Shown here: positions 20,142-30,372 of the stretch, one piece after another | Layout of the letters: each line of letters begins with the position of its first letter | Position numbering within the stretch: position 1 is the stretch's first letter | NCBI GenBank assembly: GCA_964036045.1 | Contig: OZ038385.1 | Span: 28,108,853-28,172,852 of the forward strand | Reading direction: 5' to 3' | Source: Eutreptiella sp. 'Long Island Sound 2002' | Lineage: Eukaryota > Euglenozoa > Euglenophyceae > Eutreptiales > Eutreptiaceae | Length of the DNA: 64,000 nt | Notes under the pieces: generated by a model | Databases searched by the model: none | Told to the model about the DNA's origin: nothing | Seen by the model: only the letters and a program-made list of their open reading frames with translations | Translations under genes and position numbers: made by a program

Positions 20142-20666
20142 AGCCCCTGCAGCCAAGGGCCCCAGCTAGAGCGGTCGCAGGATGGTGACGTGGGAAGCGC
20201 CGAACCATCCCACTCGGGAGTCGATAAGCACAAAGGGACTGCTGCGGGCGGAAGGCCCGGTCCGGCACCCAGTCGCGGAGGCAGGGTGAGGGCAAGTGAA
20301 GGCACGAACCCTTGCACCCGCCCATCCTTCGCGACCAAGAATGTGTTTGATGTACTACAAGATCTATCCGAGAGTATCGGAGGATCACCCGGACCGCAGC
20401 TGGATGCTGCAGATGCGCAGCCTGAGCCCATTGTCCACGACCTGCACCAGTCGCTTGTCGAGCTTCTGGAACGGCCGGAGATCCTGAGCCTGCACGCCGT
20501 GCGCCGAGTTGGGCGTGAGCGGCAGTTGCACCTTAAGGTCCGTGCCTTATGCGGGGAAGTGGAAAAGGTTTTCGACGTGTTGGTCGACACGGGACCTCAA
20601 GTCAGCTTGGTCAAGGCTGGCCTACTTCCGCCAGAGTGTTTGACCGACAGTCGGAAACCTGTCAGG
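20139..20666 (+). CDS. pol: Gypsy-1 pol, N-terminal part: aspartic protease (split by LINE-B)
   Basis: In the same frame as gag after the TAG. The retropepsin active-site strand reads DVLVDTGPQVSLV near 20576-20614. The domain is cut at 20666 by LINE-B and resumes at 28687, with the flap and the C-terminal IVGYDF element near 28845-28860. With one copy of the 12-bp duplication counted, the codons join without a shift, so the protein was intact when LINE-B inserted. The enzyme would cleave Gag-Pol in the particle. Confidence 0.75.
20655..20666 (+). repeat. LINE-B target-site duplication, left copy
   Basis: AAACCTGTCAGG, matched exactly at 28675-28686. It lies at the point where the Gypsy-1 protease frame breaks off. 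Confidence 0.9.
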
Positions 20667-21260
20667 TAGGTAGGTATCTTCGGGAGCTCGGGATGCCTCC
20701 TTTGACATTGCAGGAAGAAGGTCTTACCAAGGGGACGTCCTGTCCCTCCCACTGCCCTATGTCAGGTGCCTCTTGAGCCGCTCCCGCATGTGCTTGGGAA
20801 GGCATTGTCGCGGCCACCCGGTCCATGTGTCCCAGGTGGGAGGGTGTCCCCACATGTGTCCATGGGTAGGGCCACATGCCCCCTCCTTTGGGCGGCAGCT
20901 CTGGGGGGCTGCCCAGCCGTGTGGAGTATCTCTCACCACGAGGGGTATTGCTCCCGCTTGTCTACGGTACGACCGCCTCACCCTTGTGGCTTGAGTTGCG
21001 GGGCCACTCTGCTTGGCAGGTGACCCCCTCCTGGACTGTGTACCGGCTCGCCTGTCACCGGTTGCTTCCATGGCTCCGGGTGACGTTTGCCATGGTCCTC
21101 GATGCAGCCTGGCTGGGCTCGGACCAGTGGCTTTGGAGTACCGCTCCTGCCACTGGCCCGGTGGGTCAGCTGGGTCGCCCCAGTGCGTCCGACCCATGGG
21201 GTATTGGTTCTTTCCTGTCCCTCGGCTGCCCTACGTGTGTGCAGCGTCCTGGGCCGTTGG

Positions 21261-21455
21261 GCTCCTGTTCACCGGTGTGCCCGCGCGGTTTGCTGTGGTG
21301 CGTCTGCGGTGTCCTGGGCCAGCTGGCTCCTGTTCACCGGTGTGCCCGCTCGGTGTGTTGTGTTGCATGTGCGGTGTCCTGGGCCCCTGGGCTCCTGTTT
21401 ACCGGTGTGCGTGCTGTGTGCGGTGCGCGTGTGCCATGGGTGGATGTGTCCCTCT
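21261..21455 (-). repeat. Three 65-bp tandem units in LINE-B 3' region
   Basis: The motif GCTCCTGTTYACCGGTGTGC starts at 21261, 21326 and 21391. The third unit is more diverged. Confidence 0.85.
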
Positions 21456-21474
21456 TCCTCCCCCCCTAATGTTC

Positions 21475-21537
21475 GTTTTTTTTTTTCTGTTTTTTTTTTT
21501 TTTTTGAAAAAAGAAAAAGAAAAAACAAAAAAGTGGA
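21475..21537 (-). other. Oligo-T tract followed by oligo-A tract, hairpin-forming
   Basis: On the plus strand, about 30 mostly T residues (two interruptions) are followed by a G and about 30 mostly A residues. The halves are complementary over much of their length. On the LINE-B sense strand this is an internal A-rich tract about 1.25 kb after the stop codon and about 0.8 kb before the element end. Confidence 0.8.
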
Positions 21538-21686
21538 AAACAGAGGCGCGCGTACACTGCAGGCACAGGCATGGGCAGCTGGTGCGGCGGTGCTATAGCG
21601 TTGTGTCCTCTGGCGTGTGTCGCCCGTGCTGTGGCGGCGGTCGCGCCCCAGGGGTGCGGCTCGCGTGTCCTGATGTACATGGGTAT

Positions 21687-22062
21687 GGGTCAGGGTGGGT
21701 TTGGTTAGGTGTCTCTTTGCTTCTGGTGCTGGCTGGTTAGGCGGCTGTGTGGGCTGTGGCTGTGGGCTGTGTCTACGCATTTCCCTCAGCGGGCCTGGTT
21801 TGGAGTCAAGGGTTGACGGTTTCGGGATGTGGCTCGGGTTTGATTTGTGTTGGGGCTTCGGCCCGGTTAGGCTTGGGTCAGGGTGGGTTTGGTGAGGAGT
21901 TTCTTTGCTTCTGGTGCTGGCTGGTTAGGCGGCTGTGTGGGCTGTGGGCGTGGGCTGTGGTTGCGTTGTTCCCTCGGCGGGTTTGGTTAGGAGTCAAGGG
22001 TTAGCGGTTTCGGGGAGTGGCTCGGGTTTGATTTGTGCTTGTGTTCTGGCTCGGTTAGGCGG
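21687..22062 (-). repeat. Two 188-bp tandem units in LINE-B 3' region
   Basis: GGGTCAGGGTGGGTTTGG starts at 21687 and 21875. The copies share the GCTTCTGGTGCTGGCTGG stretch and diverge modestly. Confidence 0.85.
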
Positions 22063-22784
22063 TTGCGCGGGGCCGGGCGTGTGGGTAGCGGCGTCCACGG
22101 AGTCGTGCGCCCGAGGCGGGTGCGGGGTGGTGCGTGCGGGCGGGCCGTTGGCCGGTGGCCTCACTGGGAGTCCCACACGGAGGGGTCGACGGGCGTGCCG
22201 GGGGCGTACGCAGCGTGCAGGTTGGGCAGCTGCGGGCGCACGTGCAGGGCGTCGGCGTGCCCGATGGGGACCTCACCGAGGACCGAGGGGTTGGCGGTAA
22301 GTAGTATGCGATGCCCGGGAGGGGTGGTGGCGGGGAGCGGGAGGATGTCCGCGGCCCGCGACGTGGGGGCGAACACGGCGTGGGTCGGGTGCGGCCCCGG
22401 GAGTGGTGCTGGGGGGAGCGGGACCACAGGACGGCGGTCTACTGTGAGGTGCCAAGTGCCGCGATGGTGGAGGAGCCGGACTAGGGCGATGCTGTGGCGC
22501 AGTGTGTGGGGCTGGGTGTTGGGCGGCGTGGGGACGTGCGGCGGGAGGGGGGGGGGGGGGGCGGTGGCGTGGGAGGGGGCACGGCGAAGGAGTGACGTCA
22601 GTGACGTGTGTGTCGTGCTGAGGGTGGAGAGGAGCCCACGGTATCGGGCCCGGGTTCGGCGCCTTTGGGCGTAGTGGTGCTCGTTGTCGTGTGCGTTGGC
22701 TTCCTTCGGCGTCCGGTTTGTTTGGTGACTTCTGGGCGGGGCCTGGCGTGGCTCCCCGTGGTGGTGCTGTGCTGGATAACGGGG

Positions 22785-25413
22785 TTAGATGGCGGCGCCG
22801 CTGGCCGGGGGGTCAGGCGCGTCGTGTTGTGTGGCGCGCAGGGCGCCTGGGGTGTTGTGGGTGTCGCCGGTGTCGGTGCGCCGACGCTTGTGGGGTGGTG
22901 AGGGGGTGTGTGCATGCGGGGCTGGGCTTTGGGTGATGTCCCACAGGCGGATGCCGTCTCGCCGCGCTTCCTGGAGGGTCTCCCGCAGGCGCCTGAGGAC
23001 GTACGGGTGGTCCTGGGGCGCGGGGAGGTTGCGGGGGTGGACTCCCAGGGGGTGGAGCGCATCAGCCAGCATGGCTTCCCATGCGGCCTGCGGCATCCAC
23101 CCCCCCGCCGGCCGGAGGCGGCAGTTCTCCACCGACCCCTTGCGGGGCCGATGGACCAGGCCCTCGAGGGAGGGCTCTCCCCGGGCCCACTTCCGCAGCT
23201 CCCAGAGCTGCGTGTGGGTCCAGCGCTGCCACCACTGTTCCTGGGCGGGCCTGCGGTCTTGGGCGGAGGAGTGGGCGTGGGTGGGTGTGATGGGGTCGTG
23301 GGGGCCGGCGGCGGTGGCGGGCCTGGGGGATTCCTCGTAGTCCTGTTCCGTGGGGGTGCGTGGGGAGTGGGGGTGCACGCGGATGTGGACCCGCGGGTGT
23401 GCGCGTACGGTCTCCGCCTCGGGGTTGGGCGGGGATTCGTGGCGGCGGCGGTAGTGGGGCATGCGTTGCATGTGGGCTGTCATCGGGGGCCGGTAGGGGG
23501 GCGGGGGCGCTGCTGGTGGACCCTGGAGCGGTCCGTGGGCCTGGGGTGCGGGCTTTGGGAGGTGGTGGGACGAGGCGCGTCGCGCTTCGGCCGCGGCGCG
23601 CTCCGCCATGAAGGTGGTGGCGGTGGCGTCGGTGACGTTGGGGAAGCGCCGCGCTGGGCGCTGCTGCCTTCGGGCCTGGGACGGCTGGGGCCGGATGTCG
23701 TAGAGGACATCCTGGGGGGGCCGGGCCCGAGCTGCCGTCGTGGCGCCGGGTTTGGGCCTGGGCTTGGGCTTGGCTGCGGGCCGCCCTTTGGCGGCGGCCT
23801 TGGGCTTCGGCTGGGTCGTGGGCATGGGCTTCGCCGGGGCGTGGGCTTTGGCGGCGGTGGGGCTGCTCGCGGTGGGGGCGGGTTTGGAGGCCCGTTTGGG
23901 AAGTGTCCCCCGCGGCCTGGGGGGTGGAGTGCTGGATGAGGACGTGGTGGTGGTGGTGGTGGATGAGGTGGTCGTGGTGGTGGAGGTTGTGGAGTCGGAG
24001 GCGGAGGAGAGGGCCGCGGGAGACGGCGGAGGGTCCCGGGCCTCGGGGGCGGGCGTATGATGCTGGGTCCTGTAAGTAGCGAGAACGCGGGTGCAGGTTC
24101 GGGCATCGGGCGTGTGCGCGCGTTTTCCCTGGTGATCCGTGCGTGCTGGTGCTGGCGTGGCGGTGTTGTCTCGGCTGTGCGGGCACGTGGGCATGTCCTC
24201 CTCTGTGAGGTGGGGGTAGTTTTGGGTGGGGGTGTGGGGGCCCGGCCATAGCAGCGCCATGAGGCGGGCTGCCACCATGTACGGGCATAGTTGTGGGGTG
24301 GTGGGGCGTGGGGGGGTGGGTCCCCCGCGGTTTGGGGAAGCTTCCATCTGCTGGGGGCGCAGCGTGACCACCCACACCCATCGGTCCGCGGGGATCCCCC
24401 AGGTCCGTTGGGTCCACTTGGCGAGGCAATACATCGCCCTACCTAGGCCCTGGTAGCCGCTGCGGATGGAGAGCAGCGCGTCCAGGGATTCGGGTTCCCA
24501 CGTGCCCCAGATGTGGGGGTCGTCCGGGTCGTCCCCCCTGGTGTACGTGTCGGGGCCTGGGTTGTGTGTGGGGGGGGTGTAGTCGGCGGGGAGGAGGGAG
24601 TCGGTGCCGTGTACCACCCAGTGGTCTGTGGGTGCGTCGTAGGTGGTGGGGGAGAGGGTGTAGTGCAGATTGTACATGAGGGTCATGTACGTGGAGGGGG
24701 CTGGCTGCTGCTCGTCGGGGGTGGGGATGTCCCCCGGGACGTGGTGCCGGAAGTTGCTTAGGGAGGCCATCCGGGCCACCCATGTTTCCCGCTCCCACTC
24801 TTTGGTGCTGTTGGGGGTGGCGTCGGGTGGGGGGTGGGCCATGTTGGGCTCGCGGTAGCGGGTGCGGCCCTGGGTGCTGTCCCGCTCTGGCACGGGGTGT
24901 CCGACCAGGTGTCGCCCCCAGTCGATGGGGGGTACCCAGATCCGGCTCCCCATGGGGGGCGGGCTCTCGCCGTCTGGGGTGGCGCGTGGGGGGCGCTCGT
25001 GTCGGGCGACGTGGAGGAAGGCGTCGAAGAGGAAGACTCTGACGCCTTCCCCCAGGGTGGCCGCCTGGACCAGGGTGGCCGCCCGGATGGGGGTGCTGGT
25101 GCCGGAGGTGCGGAGGTACAGCACGACGTCCTGTTCCCCGACCCCCCGGAGGTGCTGCCGTACCGCTGCGGGGTTGTGCAGGGCGTAGGGTTCGGCCGGT
25201 GCGGCGACTGGTGGTGCGGGGTGTGATGGGGGGGGTGGTGTGGGTTGGGGGGGGTGGTCATCGTTGTCGCGCGTGGGGTCCGGTGATGGGGTCTCTTGTG
25301 GCGGTCGCGGGAGGGGGGATTCGCGGTGGCATGTGTCGGCGGGGGCATCGACATCGATTGGCTGGTGCTGGCTGCCGCGTGTTGTGTCCGTGGCCTGGTC
25401 TCGGGGGGGGGGG
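22785..25413 (-). pseudogene. LINE-B C-terminal extension, distal part with KRRR tail
   Basis: Minus-strand frame ending in TAA at 22785-22787. From about 25200 to 24350 it holds a globular-looking domain rich in Trp, Leu and Gly (for example WEPESLDALLSIRSGYQGLG). Then comes a low-complexity Ser/Thr/Pro/Lys region. A C-terminal domain from about 23230 contains VENCRLRPAGGWM and ends near PPHKRRR (about 22890), followed by a short tail. LINE-A has matching landmarks in the same order. It joins the upstream part only through a frameshift at the G11-C-G9 tract at 25403-25423. No enzyme family is recognised. Confidence 0.6.
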
Positions 25414-27570
25414 CGGGGGGGGGTGGTGTGGGGGTGGCGCTGTTGGTGGTGGGGGGGGCGGGGGTGGGTGTTGTGCTGGCTGGGGGTCTGGGCATCCCTG
25501 TGGGTCGTGTGGGTGTTGCGTGTGTGCGCCGTGTGGCCCTTGCGGTTCCTGACTGGTTGTGGTGCCGGGGTGTGGGTGGGAGGCGGCCGCATGAGCGTCC
25601 GGGTGGGGCTGTGGTCCGTATGTAACGGGTGGCTGCCGGTGGATGGTGCTCGCTGGTATGGGGTGTGGGTGGGGGGGCTGCTGGTGGTGGTGGGGTGGGG
25701 GGGGCGGGGGTGGGTGTTGTGCCGGCTGGGGGTCCTGGCGTCCCTGTGGGTCGTGTGGGTGTTGCGTGTGTGCGCCGTGTGGCCCTTGCGGTTCTTGACT
25801 GGTCCCGGTGCCGGGGTGCGGGTGGGAGGCGACCGCATGAGCCCCCGGGTGGGGTTGTGGTCCGTATGTGATGGGTGGCTGCTGGTGGATGGTGCTCGCT
25901 GGTATGGGGTGTGGGTGGGGGGGCTGTTGGTGGTGGTGGGGCGCCCCCATTAGGTCCTGGTGTTGCCGGTGTGCGTGCGCGGCTCCTCGCGGGTCCATGG
26001 GGGTGTACCGTGGCTCGTATGTCGTGGGCCCGTGTAGCGGGGGCGGCGGGTGGTGCTGGACCGCGTGGTGGTGGTGTGGAGGGTGTGTCGGTTGTGTGTG
26101 GTACCCCGGCGTTGGTGGGTGTGGTGGCAGGGGCTGGTGGTGGTGGTACACGTGATGGTGTGGTGCGGTGATGTGCGCTATGTGGGGTGGGTGGTTCGCG
26201 GGGCCTGGTTGTGCTGGGGCGTGGTGGGGATGTAGCTGGTGGGGGCCGCTGTAGCCTGGGGGCATTAGGGGGTAGGGGTTGGGAGGGACGGGGGCGCGGT
26301 GGTGGTGTTGGTGGTGCCATGTCCCCTGGCTCTGCGCGTACGGTGGTCCTGGCATGGTGTGGACGTGTGTGGGCGGTGGTGGCTGACTGGGCTGCAGGGT
26401 TTGGGTGCTGCGGTATGGTGGTGGTGGTGGGCGTTGGTGGTGGTGGTGTTGTTGGTGTGCCCCGGGGGTCTGGGCGTGGGGCGGTGCGGTGTGGCTGGAC
26501 CCGGGCCTTGGTCGGGGCGTCGCGCCCTGCTGGCGGGCGCGTTGGCGGGCCCCCTGGTGTCGGTGCCCCTTGGTCTTCTTGGCCTGGTGGGTGTCGGGGG
26601 CGGGTGAACCCCCCTGTCCCCGTGGGGGCGACGGGGAGCGGGCGCGCCAGCGGTGTGCCTCTTGGAGGCTCGTCTTGAGGCCTCTGACGTAGGCCTCCTG
26701 GTCCGTGAGGCTCATCCGTGTGGCGGTGGCTTCGTCGGGGGCGGCCAGGTGGGCGTCCCAGAAAGACGCCCAGCCTTCCGGGGGCGTCTGTTGTGCGGGG
26801 TGGGGGTGGTGTGCCGGGTAGAGGAGTGCGCTGAGGGGGTAAGGTGTTCCCTTCCGTCGGCCGAGGGCGTTTGCGAACCGGCGGCACGTGGCTCGGAGGT
26901 AGGCTGCTATCTCCTCTGGTGCCGTGTCGGCCCACGCTTCCGGCGTCAGGGCTGCTGCTTGGGGGGCCGGGAGTTGTGGGTCTGGGAGGTGTAGGTCTCG
27001 GTGGTGGAGGTATAGGGCGAGGAGGATGTGGCGGGCCGCCACGTTCAAGCCGCCTCCGCTGTGGCGTAGGGGTGGGCTGTGGGGGGGCAGGGGTGTGTTG
27101 CCCGCGGCCACGGCTATGGCCCATGCGTGGTCCGCCAGGTCCGCCACGTAGTACCCTCCCAGTTGGTCCCGGAGAGTGTCGGTGAGGTACCCGAAGAAGC
27201 TGGGGTGGCTGGCGGGGGGGGGTGCGGCTGGGGCCGCGGGCCTTTCGCGGTGGCGGGGGTTGAGGTCCCCGCAGTGGGGGCAGTGGGTGAGGCGGTGCGC
27301 GGCTCCCAGGCAGACCCAGTGGTCTGGGTTGCAGGGCAGGGCTGTCTGTGGTAGCCGCTGGCGAACGCAGAGGGGACATGCGGTGGCTGGTGGTTGGTGG
27401 TACCTGTGGACGGACGGCGGCGTGGGGGGATGGGGGCTGGTGGCGCGCGCATGCTGGTGGGAGCGTGTGCGGTGCCTGTGGCGCCCGTGTGTGCTGTGCC
27501 AGTGCTGTGCTCGGTGGACGGTGTGTAGACGTGGTGGGGGTTCGGTGTTGGTATGTCACGGGGTAGGTTC
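25414..27570 (-). pseudogene. LINE-B C-terminal extension, proximal part with RING/PHD-like finger
   Basis: Continues the RNase H/CCHC frame after two TGA codons (27571-27573 and 27556-27558), both readable as former CGA. At 27378-27268 the translation has paired Cys/His ligands: CPLC, a middle C-x3-DH-x2-C cluster, then HCPHC. The spacing recalls RING or PHD cross-brace fingers but does not match either exactly. A helical segment follows (near ADLADHAWAIAV, 27147-27110), then a long His/Pro/Gln low-complexity region. A finger here could bind protein or nucleic acid; that is inference. No comparable finger is visible at the same spot in LINE-A, though LINE-A has two CxxC pairs near 3214-3280. 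Confidence 0.6.
25440..25931 (-). repeat. Two 246-bp tandem units within LINE-B coding sequence
   Basis: GTGTGCGCCGTGTGGCCC recurs at about 25522 and 25768 and GGTGCTCGCTGGTATGG at 25645 and 25891. The period of 246 bp equals 82 codons, so the duplication keeps frame in the His/Pro/Gln-rich part of the extension. Confidence 0.85.
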
Positions 27571-28674
27571 TCATGGTTGGTAGAACAGGACTTTGAGGAG
27601 GTGGGCTTGGTCTGTTGGGGGCAGGGTTGCCGCATGCTGCAGGTATTTGTGGGTGCGGTCTGTGAGCTGCTCCGCCGTCTTGGCAACGGCCGTCCGCTGC
27701 ATGTGTGCCGCCGTGGCCTGGGGGTCCTCCGCGTGGGTGCGTAGTAAGGTGTAGACGGCAGTGGGGACGAGTCCCCTGCGGACTGCCTCGAGCACCTCCG
27801 TCTGCTTGAGGACGGTGGTGAGTTGCTGGGTCGCCGGGGACTGCGCCAGCCATCCAGCGTGCTGTGCGATGGTGTGGGTTGGGTTCCAGTCTGTGAGGGT
27901 GTCCAGTCCCCTGTACAGGGGGCACGCCTTGAAGTGGTCCCATGTTTCTTCTTCCGCGTGGCTGCAGATGCATTTGGTGTGTCCTGCGGGGACGTGGATC
28001 GAGCGGCGCGTATACCATCGGTGGTATCGGGTGAGGAGGGGAAGTTGTTCGAGGGCGAGTTGGAGTCGGGGCTTTTGTAGGTGTGCTGGGAGGCTATCCG
28101 GGCGCAGGGCGGAGTAGTAGAGGGGGTCGTGGACGGAGTTTTCGAGGCGTCGGAGGAGTTCGGTGTTTGCTGGGTGGCCCAGTGTGGCGGCGAGTTGCTG
28201 GATGGGTGTGGGGTAGTGGTACTGCTTGTCTCGATCCGTGTACGGCGTGTCCTCGGGCATCCATTGGGGGGGCTGTGCGGCCAGGGGTATCGGGGGCAGA
28301 TGCTGCAGGTGGCTGTGGTGTGGGGTGTCCAGTTGCACGCGTTCGAGCCCTGGGGTGTGGTTGGTGTTCTGGTGTTTGGCCTGCGTGTCTGCGCGTCCAT
28401 TGCCGTATGCGTAGCGGTGCGACTCCTGCTTGACGATGTGTAGGGCGTCCTGGGGGTGCATGCCCTTGAAGGCCATCCATAGTCCCAACGCTTGTGTGGT
28501 GAGGCCGGAATCGAGTGCTTTGTGGAGGGGCAGGTCCGCAAGGCGCCTGGTGAGGTGGATGTCGACCGTGGCGTCCACGACTACCCAGATGTTGCGGGGC
28601 CGGACCGTCGTGGGTGGCGGTGTGGCGGTGACGGCGTCTGCCATGGTGCGCAGTTCGCCGTGGGAGGACGCCCC
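27571..28674 (-). pseudogene. LINE-B RNase H-like domain (truncated) and CCHC finger
   Basis: Minus strand, entering mid-domain at 28674. The RNase H C-terminal motif is visible at about 28412-28378 (YGNGRADTQAK, matching the N..AD..A signature), preceded by VVVDATVDIHL. The CCHC finger reads CICSH, then WDHFKAC, at about 27975-27925. In a standard LINE the protein would end soon after; here the frame stops at TGA 27571-27573 but continues in the same frame beyond it. RT and endonuclease are missing, removed by 5' truncation. The product cannot be functional as it stands. Confidence 0.7.
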
Positions 28675-28686
28675 AAACCTGTCAGG
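28675..28686 (+). repeat. LINE-B target-site duplication, right copy
   Basis: AAACCTGTCAGG, identical to 20655-20666. Confidence 0.9.
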
Positions 28687-30372
28687 CTGACGGTGGCGAA
28701 CGGCCAGTACATGGTGGGAGGCACGAAGGAAGCGGCCATTGGGCTGCAGTTCGTGAACCATCGTGAGCTGAGCCGCCCAGACCTCGGCAAGGAAATCCTC
28801 CTGCACGGTCGCTTCTACGAGGCCGAGATGGACTGGGACATGATCGTTGGGTACGACTTCATGATGGAGACGGACTCCGGCGTTCTCCCGGCCCAGGCCT
28901 CGATGACCCTGTACCAGGACGACCAGCTCTCGTGGCTATCGTCACCTGAGCATCATGTGGAATGCCAATGGATCCACCCGGAACGTAATCAGCTCGAAGT
29001 GGCCGCGCTGGACACTGAGCCAACTGGTCCTGCAAACCAGGAGTACGGCGTAATGCCGGAAGTGGCGAGCCGAGTTGTTGCGGACCTGGGAGCTTCGGAT
29101 CTGGCCCTGGATGCGTTCTCTTCAGGAACCTCCGCCCATCTGCTGGTTTGTGAGAAGTACTGGAGCGCCCAGGACTCCGCGTGGAAGAAGCACTGGGGTC
29201 CGCATCAGAGATTGATGTGGAGCCATTGCCCCCGTTGGGACATTCCAAGAGCGATAGCGAAGATTCGCAAGGACCGCTCCAAGGCAGTGCTGGTTGTTCC
29301 TATCGGATGCACCGAGGAGGAAAGTACCCGACATTGGGTAGCCTCATTGACCAACATGACCTTAAACAAGGTCGTCCTACCGGCTGGAGAGAGTGTCTAT
29401 CAGGACGCTAAGGGACAGCCCATGCCACCCCAGAGATGGCCAACGGAATTCCACTATGTGGATGGGGGCCTTGATCAGGCCGACACTACGGACTTCGTCT
29501 GTGTCAACCGCATCATAGCAGAGCCATGGCGACAATGCTTTGCGGTTCCCCCTGTTGACATCAGAGAATCGGAAGACCCCCTCACAGAAGAGGAGCTGGA
29601 TCTGGTTCAGGGGTATATGGATCAGCCCTTTCACGACCGGGGTAGCCAGGGTGAGCACAAGGGCCAGGACAGAGCCTGGTGGGAAGTGGACTCGATCGTC
29701 TCTGGTTCCTATGATGGGAACACCTTCGTGCAGAGGGTGCTGGACCACCTATCCAGCCAGGACGAGCCAATCGGGGGTAACCCACCCACCTACGGCGATC
29801 TATTCCGAGGCAAGACCAGAGATGGCCCTTTGGGCTACCTGGGAAGACCACCTGAGCCGAAAGCGAGCGGAGTAGCAACCCCTCAAGTAAGCTCCGTGGT
29901 CCAAGTGCCCGGAAAAGCCAAGGCGGAGTCCGATGATTGCCCCAAGATCCAGGCATTGAGGGCCAGGCTGACGCAGAAGTATGGGGATACCTTCTTCAGC
30001 GGAAAGCCTGTGTTTCCCCCACCGGTGCGTGGACCGTATGGCGAGGCCAAGATACGACTGAAGCAGGACCCCCGTGTGTATCGAGACCGGGAGTTCGCCC
30101 TGCGGGGCGAGAGGAAAGAGGCCATGGAGAAGATCCTCCGTGACTCCATCCAGAGAGGCTGGCTCGAGCCGTGCCACTCCGAATGGGCCTCTCCGTGCTT
30201 CGTCGTCCCCAAGAAGGTCGCCGGTGAGTGGCGGCTCGTGGTCGACTACCGCGGCCTGAACGCCCAAACGCAGCACGACAGCTATACGCTGCCCCTCATT
30301 GAGGACATGCTGCAAAAACAACACCGGCGGAGGATCTTCACGGTGATTGACCTGAAACATGGTTATCATTAG
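28687..30372 (+). CDS. pol: Gypsy-1 pol, middle part: protease end, DIRS-type linker domain, RT N-terminus
   Basis: Resumes the protease in frame after LINE-B. At about 29040-29470 there is a domain with LALDAFSSGTSAH, CEKYW, DSAWKKHW, IPRAIAKIRKD, AVLVVPIG and a closing YVDGG. Its pattern resembles the Dam-like methyltransferase-derived domain of DIRS-type retroelements, but the NPPF-like motif is replaced by HCPRW, so catalysis is doubtful. RT begins at about 30060 with fingers/palm motifs (SPCFVVPKK, RLVVDYRGLN, FTVIDLKHGYH). A TAG at 30370-30372 replaces the glutamine codon expected after GYH. The frame continues directly in the next segment. Confidence 0.8.
   Translation: MTVANGQYMVGGTKEAAIGLQFVNHRELSRPDLGKEILLHGRFYEAEMDWDMIVGYDFMMETDSGVLPAQASMTLYQDDQLSWLSSPEHHVECQWIHPERNQLEVAALDTEPTGPANQEYGVMPEVASRVVADLGASDLALDAFSSGTSAHLLVCEKYWSAQDSAWKKHWGPHQRLMWSHCPRWDIPRAIAKIRKDRSKAVLVVPIGCTEEESTRHWVASLTNMTLNKVVLPAGESVYQDAKGQPMPPQRWPTEFHYVDGGLDQADTTDFVCVNRIIAEPWRQCFAVPPVDIRESEDPLTEEELDLVQGYMDQPFHDRGSQGEHKGQDRAWWEVDSIVSGSYDGNTFVQRVLDHLSSQDEPIGGNPPTYGDLFRGKTRDGPLGYLGRPPEPKASGVATPQVSSVVQVPGKAKAESDDCPKIQALRARLTQKYGDTFFSGKPVFPPPVRGPYGEAKIRLKQDPRVYRDREFALRGERKEAMEKILRDSIQRGWLEPCHSEWASPCFVVPKKVAGEWRLVVDYRGLNAQTQHDSYTLPLIEDMLQKQHRRRIFTVIDLKHGYH

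Larger units (their letters stand above)
20667..22784 (-). other. LINE-B 3' untranslated region
   Basis: No gene. It contains two tandem-repeat blocks and an oligo-T/oligo-A tract (listed separately). The plus-strand end begins TAGGTAGGTA beside the target-site duplication. Confidence 0.7.
20667..28674 (-). mobile_element. LINE-B, 5'-truncated LINE inserted in Gypsy-1 protease
   Basis: An 8,008-bp insertion bounded by a perfect 12-bp duplication. Reading on the minus strand it begins inside an RNase H-like domain, so it is 5'-truncated as is typical of target-primed reverse transcription. It continues through a CCHC finger and a ~1,700-residue extension related to that of LINE-A, and ends in a 2.1-kb 3' untranslated region. 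The 3' end at 20667 carries short (CCTA) units; no terminal poly(A) is present. Confidence 0.88.

Noticed and set aside
24758-28018. 1,086-codon minus-strand open frame in LINE-B
   Set aside because: A different frame from the one with RNase H, CCHC and RING-like motifs; Pro/Thr/His low complexity without domain motifs.
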